From Agarivorans sp. Alg241-V36 (GTDB taxonomy: Bacteria > Pseudomonadota > Gammaproteobacteria > Enterobacterales > Celerinatantimonadaceae): a stretch of 64,000 nt of DNA. The position numbers and the translations under genes were made by a program. Of the stretch, positions 1 through 8,359 are shown in pieces. Numbering within the stretch: the first letter of the stretch is position 1; the number at the start of each line of letters is the position of its first letter. Below the pieces are notes generated by a model that did not search any database, was not told where the DNA came from, and was given only the letters and a program-made list of their open reading frames with translations. The stretch is from NCBI RefSeq assembly GCF_900537085.1, contig NZ_UNRE01000005.1, forward strand, positions 230,542 to 294,541, written 5' to 3'.

Positions 1-162
1 AACTATGGCTTAGGTCGCTTGGGTAGTGGTATGGAAAGATCGGCAGTATCCTTGGCTGTGACTAACTTGTTTGATAATGAGTCATACAGTTGTTACGACA
101 CCCTAAATTGTTGGGCAAATGACGAGCGCCGTGTGGTTGCTCGAATTAAAATGGGCTTCTAA
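1..162 (+). CDS. TonB-dependent outer-membrane receptor, C-terminal end (partial)
   Basis: The first 53 codons, open from the window edge, encode the last strands of an outer-membrane barrel. The stretch SLAVTNLFDNESY matches the V-x-N-L-F-[DN]-x-x-Y signature near the end of TonB-dependent receptors, and the protein ends in a phenylalanine (IKMGF), as is usual for BAM-assembled barrels. The next genes encode a ferric-siderophore reductase and a hydroxamate-type importer, so a ferric-siderophore receptor is likely, but the ligand cannot be read from this fragment. The plug domain and most of the barrel lie outside the window. Confidence 0.88.
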   Translation, partial: NYGLGRLGSGMERSAVSLAVTNLFDNESYSCYDTLNCWANDERRVVARIKMGF

Positions 163-172
163 AAAAGGGTGA

Positions 173-200
173 TGGAGCTAGCGGCTTATCGCTAGCTCCA
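173..200 (+). other. Perfect 11-bp stem-loop just upstream of the reductase gene
   Basis: Arms at 173-183 and 190-200 pair perfectly around a 6-nt loop. No T-run follows, so it does not look like an intrinsic terminator. It ends 7 nt before the ATG at 208, where no clear Shine-Dalgarno sequence is visible. It may set the ratio between receptor and downstream genes or limit translation of the reductase; this is inference. Confidence 0.55.
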
Positions 201-207
201 AGCAGTA

Positions 208-954
208 ATGACGGTAGATAACGACATAAAATATAATCAACTGCTGCAACAATTCGCTGTTGCAGCTTTTGAGTTTCTAAGCCCTGCAGAATCGGCTGAA
301 CAATGGGTGAGTAAAGGCACCAGTCAGAGCTTCGAGCAGTTGTATCAGTTTTGGCAGTTTCAGCACCCAGAAGCCGGCAAAATATATTGGCAAAGCCGCA
401 GTTGGAGCATGTTAGCTTGGCAGCCAATTAGCTTGGCCTTAATTGCTTATTATCAAGTGCAAGCTAGTCCTGACTTTTCCCGCTTAAAGCAGCGCTATCA
501 CCTTGGTAATGTGTTTGGTTATCAGTTTGAACATTCTGAAAAAGCCTTATGGCAGCAATTTGATACGCCCTCACTACTGCGAAAATCTATCGCACAGTCC
601 TTGCGAAGGGTGTTGGATCAATTACTCGAGGACTTTTCCCAAGTCACCAGAATTAGCCCTAGTACTGCCTATCGTAACATTAGCGATGGTTTGTTCGACA
701 TGATGTTAAGAGGAGCAAAAGCTAGCTCGCAGAGCATACAGATAGAGCAGCTAGAACATGAATTTAAACACTGGGTAGAAGATTTAGGCTTACCGCTTCA
801 ACCAAGAGCTCATTTATTTGAAGATACGGCAGATGAACTGCAGGTGGCTCGAGTGAGTTGTTGTATGGATTATAAAAAACAGCAGGGGCGCTATTGTGTT
901 GGCTGTCCATGCGAGCCGAATCAAAAGCAGAACAAGAAAACATGTATCAATTAA
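208..954 (+). CDS. Siderophore-iron reductase, FhuF family
   Basis: A 248-residue cytoplasmic protein whose C terminus carries the FhuF-type iron-sulfur motif C-C-x10-C-x2-C (C218, C219, C230, C233; an extra C235 follows). In FhuF proteins these cysteines hold a [2Fe-2S] cluster that reduces Fe(III) bound to an imported siderophore and so releases the iron. The rest is the poorly conserved helical body typical of the family. It sits between the receptor tail and the ABC importer and overlaps the ATPase start by 13 bp, indicating one transcript. The family call rests on the cysteine motif and context; it resembles the longer siderophore ferric iron reductases more than short E. coli FhuF. Confidence 0.85.
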   Translation: MTVDNDIKYNQLLQQFAVAAFEFLSPAESAEQWVSKGTSQSFEQLYQFWQFQHPEAGKIYWQSRSWSMLAWQPISLALIAYYQVQASPDFSRLKQRYHLGNVFGYQFEHSEKALWQQFDTPSLLRKSIAQSLRRVLDQLLEDFSQVTRISPSTAYRNISDGLFDMMLRGAKASSQSIQIEQLEHEFKHWVEDLGLPLQPRAHLFEDTADELQVARVSCCMDYKKQQGRYCVGCPCEPNQKQNKKTCIN

Positions 955-1712
955 CAAACATCCACGTTGAACGTGGCAAAAGAACCATTTTAGCGATTGA
1001 TGAACTTAGCATTGACCCTACTGCATTCACCGTGGTGTTAGGTCACAACGGTTCGGGTAAATCAACATTGCTTAATTTGCTCACTCAACAGTTTGCGCCG
1101 GAGAAGGGCGAAATTAGCCTAAACGGTAAGCCACTTAGTGATTACAAAGCCCGACAGCTTGCCCAGTTAGTTGCTTACTTGCCACAGCAGTTGCCGCAGG
1201 TGGCAGGCATGACAGTTCAAGAGTTATGTAAATTGGGGCGTTTTCCGTGGCGCGGCAGTTTTGGCCGCTGGCAGCCTGAAGACTATCAAGCTATTGAGCA
1301 GGCCATTACTCAAACTGATTTACTGGATTATCGCGAAAGCTTTGTTGATGAACTGAGTGGCGGGGAACGCCAGCGAGCGTTTATTGCTATGTTACTTGCT
1401 CAGCAGTCTCCTTTATTGGTGTTAGATGAGCCAACCTCTGCTCTAGATATTAGCCATCAATACCAGCTCATGGAATTGCTACAAACCCTAAATAAGCAAA
1501 CGCAAAAAGGCATTGTGGTGATTATTCATGAGCTTAATTTAGCCCTGCGGTATGCCACTAATGTCATTGCACTTAAAGATGGAGAAGTGGCTTTTTCTGG
1601 CCCTAAAGCCTTGCTAGAAAACGAAAGCACTTTATCCGAGTTGTTTGCTAGCAATATTAAGTTACTCAATCACCCACAGGATAACAGCAAGGTCGCCACA
1701 GTATGTTTATAA
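942..1712 (+). CDS. fhuC: Ferric-siderophore ABC transporter ATP-binding protein (FhuC-like)
   Basis: ATPase subunit of the inner-membrane ferric-siderophore importer. Walker A GHNGSGKST lies at residues 34-42, the signature LSGGE at 138-142 and Walker B VLDEP around D162/E163, with a switch histidine in IIHEL. At 256 residues it has the usual length for FhuC/FecE-type ATPases. The frame is open further upstream, but I chose the ATG at 942 because the protein then begins MYQLTNIHVERG, as relatives do, and the earlier ATG would overlap the reductase by 61 bp. It overlaps the reductase by 13 bp and the binding-protein gene by 10 bp, which points to translational coupling. Confidence 0.92.
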   Translation: MYQLTNIHVERGKRTILAIDELSIDPTAFTVVLGHNGSGKSTLLNLLTQQFAPEKGEISLNGKPLSDYKARQLAQLVAYLPQQLPQVAGMTVQELCKLGRFPWRGSFGRWQPEDYQAIEQAITQTDLLDYRESFVDELSGGERQRAFIAMLLAQQSPLLVLDEPTSALDISHQYQLMELLQTLNKQTQKGIVVIIHELNLALRYATNVIALKDGEVAFSGPKALLENESTLSELFASNIKLLNHPQDNSKVATVCL

Positions 1713-2614
1713 AGTTTGTTGCCAAAGTATTGTTGTTTTGCTCGGTTGTTGCGGTGGCGAAGGCTGAAATTACGGTTGAAGATAGCTTAGGTAAACATTC
1801 CCTTAAAGCACACCCAACCCGCGTTGCAGCATTAAACTGGGATGTGGCAGAGCAAGTGCTTGAGTTAGGTATAAAGCCCATTGCGATGACAGATATCGGC
1901 GGTTATCAAGAGTGGGTCGTGCAACCCGCTGTGCCAGAAGGTGTGGTTGATATTGGTACTCGAACTGAGCCCAATTTATCCTTGTTAGCTGAGCTAAAAC
2001 CCGATGTGATTTTGATTGCCTCACCGCAACGAGACTTAATGGCAAGGCTGTCTGCTATTGCCCCTGTATTGTTTTACCAAAACTATAGCGCTAAGCATAA
2101 AAATGCCGAAGCGGTGGTTGAAAACTATCAGCGTATTGCACAAGTGCTTAATCGACAAGAATTTGCCAAACAACGTTTGCAAGATATGCAGCAAGAGCTT
2201 GATGAGTTAGCGCAACAGTTGCGTGTGGCTTATAAGGAGCAGGTTCCAGAAGTTGCCGCGATTCGTTTTGCCAGTACCAGTTCGGTATACCTTTACGATG
2301 ATAACTCTATTCCGGTTCATGCCTTAAATCGTTTAGGTATAGAGACCGCAATGCCAGAGAGGGGCAGCCAGTGGGGGGTCGCTAAGAAACGTATTACTGA
2401 ATTGGCCAAAGTAGAGCAGGGCATGGTCTTGTATTTCGAACCTTTTGCCCATCAAAAACAGCTCGACAGTTCAAGGCTTTGGCAAGCCATGCCATTTGTA
2501 AAACATAGCAGAGTAAGCAGTGTACCTGCTACTTGGAGCTATGGCGGGGCAATGTCGATTTTGTATAACGCTCGCGCCTTAAGTCAAAGCCTATTGGAAT
2601 TAGCGCCACAATGA
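1703..2614 (+). CDS. fhuD: Periplasmic ferric-siderophore-binding protein (FhuD-like)
   Basis: A 303-residue solute-binding protein of the cluster A-II (helical backbone) type. Residues 1-21 form a Sec signal peptide (MFIKFVAKVLLFCSVVAVAKA). There is no lipobox, so the protein should be soluble in the periplasm. The mature part shows the family pattern: VAALNWDVAEQVLELGIKP near the start and LLAELKPDVILIA around residue 95. It captures the ferric siderophore released by the TonB-dependent receptor and passes it to the permease. It overlaps the ATPase gene by 10 bp and the permease gene by 4 bp (ATGA). A hydroxamate ligand is suggested by the double-length permease next door but is not proven. 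Confidence 0.9.
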   Translation: MFIKFVAKVLLFCSVVAVAKAEITVEDSLGKHSLKAHPTRVAALNWDVAEQVLELGIKPIAMTDIGGYQEWVVQPAVPEGVVDIGTRTEPNLSLLAELKPDVILIASPQRDLMARLSAIAPVLFYQNYSAKHKNAEAVVENYQRIAQVLNRQEFAKQRLQDMQQELDELAQQLRVAYKEQVPEVAAIRFASTSSVYLYDDNSIPVHALNRLGIETAMPERGSQWGVAKKRITELAKVEQGMVLYFEPFAHQKQLDSSRLWQAMPFVKHSRVSSVPATWSYGGAMSILYNARALSQSLLELAPQ

Positions 2615-4581
2615 TCAAAGCCTATTTTATCGCGGGTGGCATGTTGCTAGCCGGCCTTGGTTTAAGTTTGATATTTGGTAGCGAGTTAAGTTTTCAGCGC
2701 CAGTGGCAATTAATTGGTGGTCTTGAACCTGAGCAATTTGTTGATTTTGCCTATCTTTATTCCCTATTGCCGCGCTTAACTATGGCTGTTTTAGTGGGGG
2801 CAAGCTTAGGTTTAGTGGGAAGCTTAATGCAGCAGATCACTCAAAACCCCTTGTTGTCTCCGCTAACCATGGGCACCTCGTCGGGTGCTTGGTTGGCCTT
2901 AGTTATGTTGAACTTATGGCTACCTTTAGACATTGCAGACTTGAGTGTTGCTGCGGCAATGCTCGGTGCTATGTTCGCAATGTTTTTGGTGATTGCTATT
3001 GTGGGGCTACGCAATCTTAGCGGTTTACCGGTTGTGCTGGCAGGCATGGCGGTGAACATTGTGCTTGGGGCAATTGCTACTGCGATCATTTTGCTTAATG
3101 AACAGTTTGCCACCAACTTGTTTATTTGGGGCGCCGGTGATTTAGAGCAAAACGACTGGTTTTGGCCGCTATGGTTAGCTCCACGTTTGTTGCCTGCAAT
3201 ACTAATCTTTGCGCTTGCTCCGCGGGTATTAAGTTTACTAAAGCTTGGTCAGCAGGGGGCTGCTGCTCGTGGCTTAAATGTTGTGCCAATGTTCATATTA
3301 TTGGCAGTTGCTGGTGTTTGGTTAGTGGCTGCCAGTATTACTGCGGTGGGTGTTATCAGCTTTGTTGGTTTAATTAGTCCAAATATTGCACGACGGATTG
3401 GCGCTCGAAGCCCTAAAAACGAGTTGTGGCTAAGCTGTCTTATTGGCGCTTTGCTGCTAGTACTTACCGATTTATTAGCAAACTACTTAAGCACATTAAT
3501 TGGCGACGTGGTGCACAGCGGCATTGCTGCTGCCATAGTTGGCGCTCCTATCCTGATTATTTTGTGCCAGCGACAACTGCGTGCGCAAGATCAGTTGTCC
3601 TTAAGTTTGCCTCAATCTAGGCTGCAGTGGCGCAATGCTTATTATATAGTTGCGCTTGTTGTTATCGCCATTGTCGCGCTGTTGTCTTTACTAGGCCAGC
3701 ACAATGCCGGAAGTTGGAGCCTAGGGATCCCCGATGCTTTTAATTGGTTGTTACGCTGGCCTCGCTGGTTAACAGCGGTGTCTGCGGGGGCAGGCTTAGC
3801 GGTAGCTGGGTGTATTTTGCAGCGTTTAATTTTCAACCCGCTTGCCAGTCCAGACATTCTTGGAGTATCGGCAGGCGCCACCATGAGCTTGGTGGGCTTA
3901 AGTGTGGTGACCGGAGCCAGCATTTTTAGTGCTTCTCCTTGGGTGGCGGTAATAGGCAGTACTGTTGTGCTGGCGCTATTGTTTTTGTTCAGCACTTATC
4001 GCGGGTTTTCTCCTGCCAAATTAGTGTTGTGTGGGATAGCTTTAGCGGCACTAATTGAGGGTTTGGTTCATTTTGCCTTGGCTAGCGGTCAACAAGAAAT
4101 ATACGAAATACTGGCTTGGTTAGCTGGTTCAACGTATCGGGTAAGCCCAGAAGCTGCTTCGCGCTTAGCCGTGGTTAGTCTAGTGGTAATAGTAGGCCTA
4201 TACATGTTGCATCCTTGGCTGAGCTTAATTTCGGCGGGTCGCTCGTTCGCTCAAGCGCGAGGGCTAGGGCTAACTCGCGCTTATCTGTTGTTGCTGCTGG
4301 GTGTGGCATTTCTGTGTGCAATGGTCACCGCGACAATGGGGCCGGTAGCGTTTGTGGGCTTGTTAGCGCCGCATGTTGCCATAATGCTAGGCGCTAGGTT
4401 GGCGAGACAACAGATTATTGTATCTGCCTTGGTTGGCGCACTGTTGATGTCGATTGCTGACCTAATTAGCCAATGGATTTTTTACCCGAGTCAGGTTGCT
4501 GCGGGTACTTTGGTCTCTATTATTGGTGGAGGCTACTTTATCGCGCTATTGGTGCGTGGTCAGCGTCAAGCTAGATCGTAA
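2611..4581 (+). CDS. fhuB: Double-length ferric-hydroxamate permease (FhuB-like)
   Basis: A 656-residue polytopic inner-membrane protein made of two FecCD-type permease halves in one chain, as in FhuB of enterobacteria (about 660 residues). Each half carries the cytoplasmic coupling region that contacts the ATPase: GVISFVGLISPNIAR about residues 247-261 and GPVAFVGLLAPHVA about 577-590. The NPLLSP and NPLASPD motifs occur at matching places in each half. The fused architecture marks the hydroxamate class, since most other siderophore permeases are two separate proteins. It is the last gene of this unit; the Fur box of the next operon begins 5 bp after its stop. Confidence 0.93.
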   Translation: MIKAYFIAGGMLLAGLGLSLIFGSELSFQRQWQLIGGLEPEQFVDFAYLYSLLPRLTMAVLVGASLGLVGSLMQQITQNPLLSPLTMGTSSGAWLALVMLNLWLPLDIADLSVAAAMLGAMFAMFLVIAIVGLRNLSGLPVVLAGMAVNIVLGAIATAIILLNEQFATNLFIWGAGDLEQNDWFWPLWLAPRLLPAILIFALAPRVLSLLKLGQQGAAARGLNVVPMFILLAVAGVWLVAASITAVGVISFVGLISPNIARRIGARSPKNELWLSCLIGALLLVLTDLLANYLSTLIGDVVHSGIAAAIVGAPILIILCQRQLRAQDQLSLSLPQSRLQWRNAYYIVALVVIAIVALLSLLGQHNAGSWSLGIPDAFNWLLRWPRWLTAVSAGAGLAVAGCILQRLIFNPLASPDILGVSAGATMSLVGLSVVTGASIFSASPWVAVIGSTVVLALLFLFSTYRGFSPAKLVLCGIALAALIEGLVHFALASGQQEIYEILAWLAGSTYRVSPEAASRLAVVSLVVIVGLYMLHPWLSLISAGRSFAQARGLGLTRAYLLLLLGVAFLCAMVTATMGPVAFVGLLAPHVAIMLGARLARQQIIVSALVGALLMSIADLISQWIFYPSQVAAGTLVSIIGGGYFIALLVRGQRQARS

Positions 4582-4586
4582 TCAAT

Positions 4587-4605
4587 GAAAATGAGAATTA
4601 CTTGC
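4587..4605 (+). promoter_or_regulatory. Candidate Fur box upstream of the TonB operon
   Basis: Reads as GAAAAT-GAGAAT-T-ACTTGC, close to the three-hexamer Fur pattern GATAAT-GATAAT-C-ATTATC (5/6, 5/6 and 3/6 matches). It lies 75 bp before the first gene of the TonB/ExbBD operon, which is typically iron-repressed. I cannot assign -35/-10 elements with confidence; a TATTAT at 4621-4626 is a possible -10. Confidence 0.6.
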
Positions 4606-4680
4606 GTTAAACTCTGCGCGTATTATTTTTGCCGTCAGCTTTATGTAAAAGCTGGCTTTATTAATCTATCGGAATGACTC

Positions 4681-5460
4681 ATGTTTAGTGATTTTCTTCG
4701 AGTAAAAAGGCTCATTTTGGCCACTTGCTTAATCGCAAGCTTTTCTTTTAGCACTCAGGCTGAGCAATTAAATCAAGCTCGTGATCTTGAAGGGCAAATT
4801 ATTGACCAAGCCAAGCACAGCCAGCAACGTATTGATAAGTCTAGTGATGAAGCGCTGGCTCTAGATGCTGAAATTCAAGCTTTGGAGCGTGAGATTAATC
4901 AACTTAGCATTTATAAAAATCACCTCGAGCGTTTGGTCGAGAGTCAGCAAGCAGAGCAGTTAAGCTTAGAGTCTCAACTTACTCAAATTGATTCTACCCG
5001 TTTGGGTGTGGTGCCAATGATGTATCAAATGCTTGACGGATTAGCAGAGCTACAGAGCCAAGATCTACCGATTCGAACTGAGCAGCGCCAACAACGCTTA
5101 GCTAATTTGAATGCACTTATGAGCCAAGCCGATATAAGTGATTCAGAGAAATATCGCCGAATACTAGAAGCCTACCAAATTGAATTAGATTACGGCCTTA
5201 AGCTGGGCAGCTATGAAGCGCAAATTGAGCTAGATGGATTGCGACAGGTTGAGCTATTAAACCTTGGCCGAGTGAGTTTAATTGCCCGCAGTTTAGATCA
5301 TCAACACTATTGGGCCTGGAGCCAAAATCAACAACAGTGGCAAGCCCTGGCTAATAAAGAACATAACGATGCCCGTATCGCCTTTGACGTGGCGCATAAA
5401 GTTGCTGCGCCGAGCTTGCTAACGCTGCCTTTAGCAATTAGTGCGGAGGAGCTGAAATGA
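4681..5460 (+). CDS. DUF3450 family periplasmic coiled-coil protein
   Basis: A 259-residue protein with a signal peptide at residues 1-27 (cleavage after STQA). A long, glutamine- and glutamate-rich coiled coil follows, about residues 30-110, then a conserved globular part with LGVVPMMYQMLDGLAEL. This is the DUF3450 family, repeatedly found as first gene of extended TonB clusters in marine gammaproteobacteria. Its biochemical role is not established; the position suggests a periplasmic partner of the neighbouring ExbB-like protein. The stop overlaps the next start (ATGA), so the genes are probably translated in step. The Fur box upstream should make the operon iron-repressed. Confidence 0.85.
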   Translation: MFSDFLRVKRLILATCLIASFSFSTQAEQLNQARDLEGQIIDQAKHSQQRIDKSSDEALALDAEIQALEREINQLSIYKNHLERLVESQQAEQLSLESQLTQIDSTRLGVVPMMYQMLDGLAELQSQDLPIRTEQRQQRLANLNALMSQADISDSEKYRRILEAYQIELDYGLKLGSYEAQIELDGLRQVELLNLGRVSLIARSLDHQHYWAWSQNQQQWQALANKEHNDARIAFDVAHKVAAPSLLTLPLAISAEELK

Positions 5461-6791
5461 GACACTTATTATTAGTAGGTTTAGTGGCGTTGACAAGTCA
5501 CCTCGCTGTAGCTCAAGAAAACTTGTTAACTACCACCCAGCAAGCTCAGCAGCAAGAGCAGCAGCATAACCAAAACCGAGAGCAGGGTTTTGAGCAAGAT
5601 TTAGCCACACTTAAAAAGCGCCAAGCGGCATTACTAGCCCAGCGTGATGCCTTGATAGCCGACACCGATCAATTAAGTGGTGCTTTCGCCAATAATGAAA
5701 AATCTTTAGCTGAATTGGAAACAGAGCTTCACCTTGCTACAGGCAGCTTAGGTGAACTTTTTGGGGTAGTAAGACAAGCCGCCAAAGAACTGAACTTAGA
5801 ATTGCAATCCAGCGCCTTAGTTGCAGATAAACCAGAAGTGTTAGCCACTTTAGCCACTATTGAACAGGCACGAGCGCTGCCCTCAATGCAAGAACTAGAA
5901 GGTTTGTGGCAAGCCTATGTAAGTGCTATTCAAGCCAGTGCTCAAATAACCTTACTTGAGCTGCCTTACTTTGATGGAGAAGGGCAACTACAACAGCAAA
6001 GCTTGCTGCGCTTAGGTGGTTTTGGCTTGGTTAACCAACAAGGCTATGTAGCATGGGATGGCACACAAGCTAAGTCTTATATTGTGCAGCCAGATTTGAC
6101 GCCAACTATCGGTGGGTTGCAACAAGGCAGTAACGCCATTGTTAGCCTTGACCCAAGCCACGGCGGCTTATTGCAACAACTGGCCGAGCAGCCCAGTTTA
6201 GCCCAACGTTTTGCCCATGGAGGGGTGGTGGGTAAAATTATCGCTGGCCTATTTGCGATTGGTATGCTGATTGCCTTATATCGCGGTTTACGTTTGTTTA
6301 TTACGCGCAGCCAAATTAACGCGCAACTTAAACGACCAGAGCAGCCGCAAAACAACCCGCTTGGGCGAGTATTACAAGCTTACAAGGCAGACCAAGATCA
6401 AGCCATTGAGGCCATTGAACTGCGTTTGCTTGAGCAAATAGTGGATGAGCAACAACAGCTAGAGCGCGGCTTAAGCATGATTAAATTACTAGCAGCGCTT
6501 GCGCCAATGTTAGGTTTGCTTGGTACCGTGACCGGCATGATTGAAACCTTCCAAGTGATTACTCAGTTTGGTAATGCCGATCCTAAAGTAATGGCCAGTG
6601 GTATTTCTATGGCGCTAGTCACTACCGTGCTAGGTCTTATTTCGGCCATGCCGTTATTGTTATCACACAACATTTTGCATGCGCAAGCCGAAGCCATTCG
6701 CAACATACTGGAAAAACAAAGCTTAGGTTTAGTAGCACAACGCGCCGAGGCCAACCATAGCTTAAAGGCTGTAAGCGACAATGCTGCTTGA
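5457..6791 (+). CDS. MotA/TolQ/ExbB-family proton channel with periplasmic coiled coil (TtpC-like)
   Basis: A 444-residue fusion: signal peptide (residues 1-19), a glutamine-rich coiled coil to about residue 110, a periplasmic domain, a transmembrane helix near 262-280, then an ExbB/TolQ channel domain with LAPMLGLLGTVTGMIETF near 345-362 and two further helices. This architecture matches TtpC, the extra protein that the TonB2 systems of vibrios need for siderophore transport; there it is thought to extend across the periplasm and link TonB to the ExbBD motor. It overlaps both neighbours (4 bp and 11 bp). The TtpC equivalence is inferred from architecture and gene order. Confidence 0.88.
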   Translation: MRHLLLVGLVALTSHLAVAQENLLTTTQQAQQQEQQHNQNREQGFEQDLATLKKRQAALLAQRDALIADTDQLSGAFANNEKSLAELETELHLATGSLGELFGVVRQAAKELNLELQSSALVADKPEVLATLATIEQARALPSMQELEGLWQAYVSAIQASAQITLLELPYFDGEGQLQQQSLLRLGGFGLVNQQGYVAWDGTQAKSYIVQPDLTPTIGGLQQGSNAIVSLDPSHGGLLQQLAEQPSLAQRFAHGGVVGKIIAGLFAIGMLIALYRGLRLFITRSQINAQLKRPEQPQNNPLGRVLQAYKADQDQAIEAIELRLLEQIVDEQQQLERGLSMIKLLAALAPMLGLLGTVTGMIETFQVITQFGNADPKVMASGISMALVTTVLGLISAMPLLLSHNILHAQAEAIRNILEKQSLGLVAQRAEANHSLKAVSDNAA

Positions 6792-7320
6792 GATAATTAA
6801 CCAGTTTCCTGACTGGGCCAATATCAACGAGTTTATGCTACGAGGTGGTCCAGTTCTTTGGGCGCTGGTGGCAGTGGTTGCTTGTTTTTGGTTGCTTTGT
6901 TTAGAGCGAGTATTGTTTATTGCCTGGGATTTCCCTCGATTACAACTGGCTTGGACATCTCGCTGGGACGCGCGTAGCGAACAGAGCTCTTGGTTGGCGC
7001 TGTGGCAGCGTAATGCGTGGTTGAGTGAGGCTGAAAATGCCTTAAAACGACATTTCAATATATTGAAGTTACTGGTAGCGCTTTGCCCTATGTTGGGTTT
7101 GCTTGGCACCGTAACTGGCATGATAGTGGTATTTGACACCATGGCTAACCAAGGCAATGCCGACCCCCGGTTAATGGCTGCCGGTATTGCTAGGGCCACA
7201 CTGCCAACTATGGCGGGTATGGTTGCGGCACTTACTAGCATGTTTGTTTATTCGCGGTTGTTGCGTTTTAGTCAGCGTAAGCAGTTGCACTTAGAGAGAT
7301 TGTTAAGGAGTCGCCGATGA
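6781..7320 (+). CDS. exbB: ExbB-type biopolymer transport proton channel
   Basis: A compact 179-residue MotA/TolQ/ExbB protein with three predicted membrane helices: about 22-42, 95-115 and 140-160. The conserved channel helix motif LCPMLGLLGTVTGMIVVF is present. With ExbD it forms the proton-driven motor that energises TonB. It begins inside the end of the TtpC-like gene (11 bp overlap) and ends with an ATGA overlap with exbD. Two channel proteins in one operon, one long and one short, is the TonB2-type arrangement. Confidence 0.92.
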   Translation: MLLEIINQFPDWANINEFMLRGGPVLWALVAVVACFWLLCLERVLFIAWDFPRLQLAWTSRWDARSEQSSWLALWQRNAWLSEAENALKRHFNILKLLVALCPMLGLLGTVTGMIVVFDTMANQGNADPRLMAAGIARATLPTMAGMVAALTSMFVYSRLLRFSQRKQLHLERLLRSRR

Positions 7321-7721
7321 GATTAGGTCATCGCAGACAGCAGCACGAAGAGGCCCAAGTGGACCTTACTTCAATGCTAGATATTGTTTTTATCATGTTG
7401 ATTTTCTTTATTGTAACCAGCTCTTTTGTTAGAGAGTCGGGCATGGAAGTGCAAAGGCCCCAAGCCAGCAATGCCGTTGCCCAAGCTAACGCAGGGATCT
7501 TTATTGCGGTAGATGCACAAAATCGAATTTACATTGATCAACGAGTAATTGATGTAGAACGAGTTCAGGCCAATTTAGAACACATGCTATTGGAACAACC
7601 CAGTGCAAAATTGGTGATTCAGGCTGACAAACACGCCTATAACGGAACTGTGGTAAAAGTAATGGATGGCGCTAAAGCGGCCGGTATTCAAGACATTGCT
7701 TTAGCAACCGAGTCACCTTAA
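7317..7721 (+). CDS. exbD: ExbD biopolymer transport protein
   Basis: A 134-residue protein with a short cytoplasmic N terminus, one transmembrane helix about 20-40 and a periplasmic domain. The helix begins LTSMLDIVFIMLIFF; Asp22 sits where the protonatable aspartate of ExbD/TolR lies and should carry the proton path with ExbB. The periplasmic part ends in the usual ExbD fold, with VVKVMDGAKAAGI. It overlaps exbB by 4 bp, and its stop shares one base with the tonB start. Confidence 0.94.
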   Translation: MRLGHRRQQHEEAQVDLTSMLDIVFIMLIFFIVTSSFVRESGMEVQRPQASNAVAQANAGIFIAVDAQNRIYIDQRVIDVERVQANLEHMLLEQPSAKLVIQADKHAYNGTVVKVMDGAKAAGIQDIALATESP

Positions 7722-8359
7722 TGCTTCGTTTGCTATTAATAAGCCCGCTTGCTGTGTTATTGGCCTTAAGTTTGTTTGTGGCTATGAACTCGATGGTGCA
7801 TTTTCAGCGCAGTGTTCCAGAAGATAACTCAGCCAAACCGAGTTTGTTTATTCAGTTGCAGCAGCCAGAAAGCGTAGCCCAACGTAGGCAACGCCGATTA
7901 CCTGAACCCCCTGAGCCCATGCCGGAAGCACCAAGCACTAGCGCAATGAGCGCACCAGAGCAGGCTTCGGCAAGCAACCAACAACTTAGTGCTTTAGCCA
8001 TGTCGAGTATAAGCTTTGAGAGCAGTGTGACTGCTTTAAGTTTATCGGCACCAAGCTTACCCAAAATAGCCAGTGTTCAGCAGCAAGAAATAATGCCTTT
8101 GCATCGGGTTCAGCCTCAGTATCCTGCACGCGCTAAAAGGCGCAACCTTGAAGGCTACGTAACGTTTAGCATATCCATCAATGAAGCCGGGCAGGTAGAA
8201 GACATTAAAGTGATAGAGGCTAATCCAAAGGGTGTATTTGAACGGGAAGCATTTAAAGCCTTATCTCGCTGGCGTTATCAACCGCAGTTAATTGATGGTA
8301 AAGCCGCAAAAATAACTGACCATACTGTGACCATTGATTTTGAGATTTCTGATGATTAG
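7721..8359 (+). CDS. tonB: TonB family energy transducer
   Basis: A 212-residue protein with an N-terminal membrane anchor (about residues 3-22), a short proline/glutamate segment (RLPEPPEPMPEAPS about 60-73) and a C-terminal TonB domain, recognised by PQYPARAKRRNLEGYV and the closing FEREAFKALSRWRYQP. The proline-rich spacer is much shorter than in E. coli TonB, as in TonB2-type proteins; the TtpC-like partner in the same operon may make up the reach across the periplasm. It should contact TonB boxes of receptors such as the one ending at 162. Confidence 0.92.
   Translation: MLRLLLISPLAVLLALSLFVAMNSMVHFQRSVPEDNSAKPSLFIQLQQPESVAQRRQRRLPEPPEPMPEAPSTSAMSAPEQASASNQQLSALAMSSISFESSVTALSLSAPSLPKIASVQQQEIMPLHRVQPQYPARAKRRNLEGYVTFSISINEAGQVEDIKVIEANPKGVFEREAFKALSRWRYQPQLIDGKAAKITDHTVTIDFEISDD

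Noticed and set aside
146..427. Minus-strand frame opposite the siderophore-iron reductase
   Set aside because: It is the antisense shadow of a well-supported gene and shows no family features.
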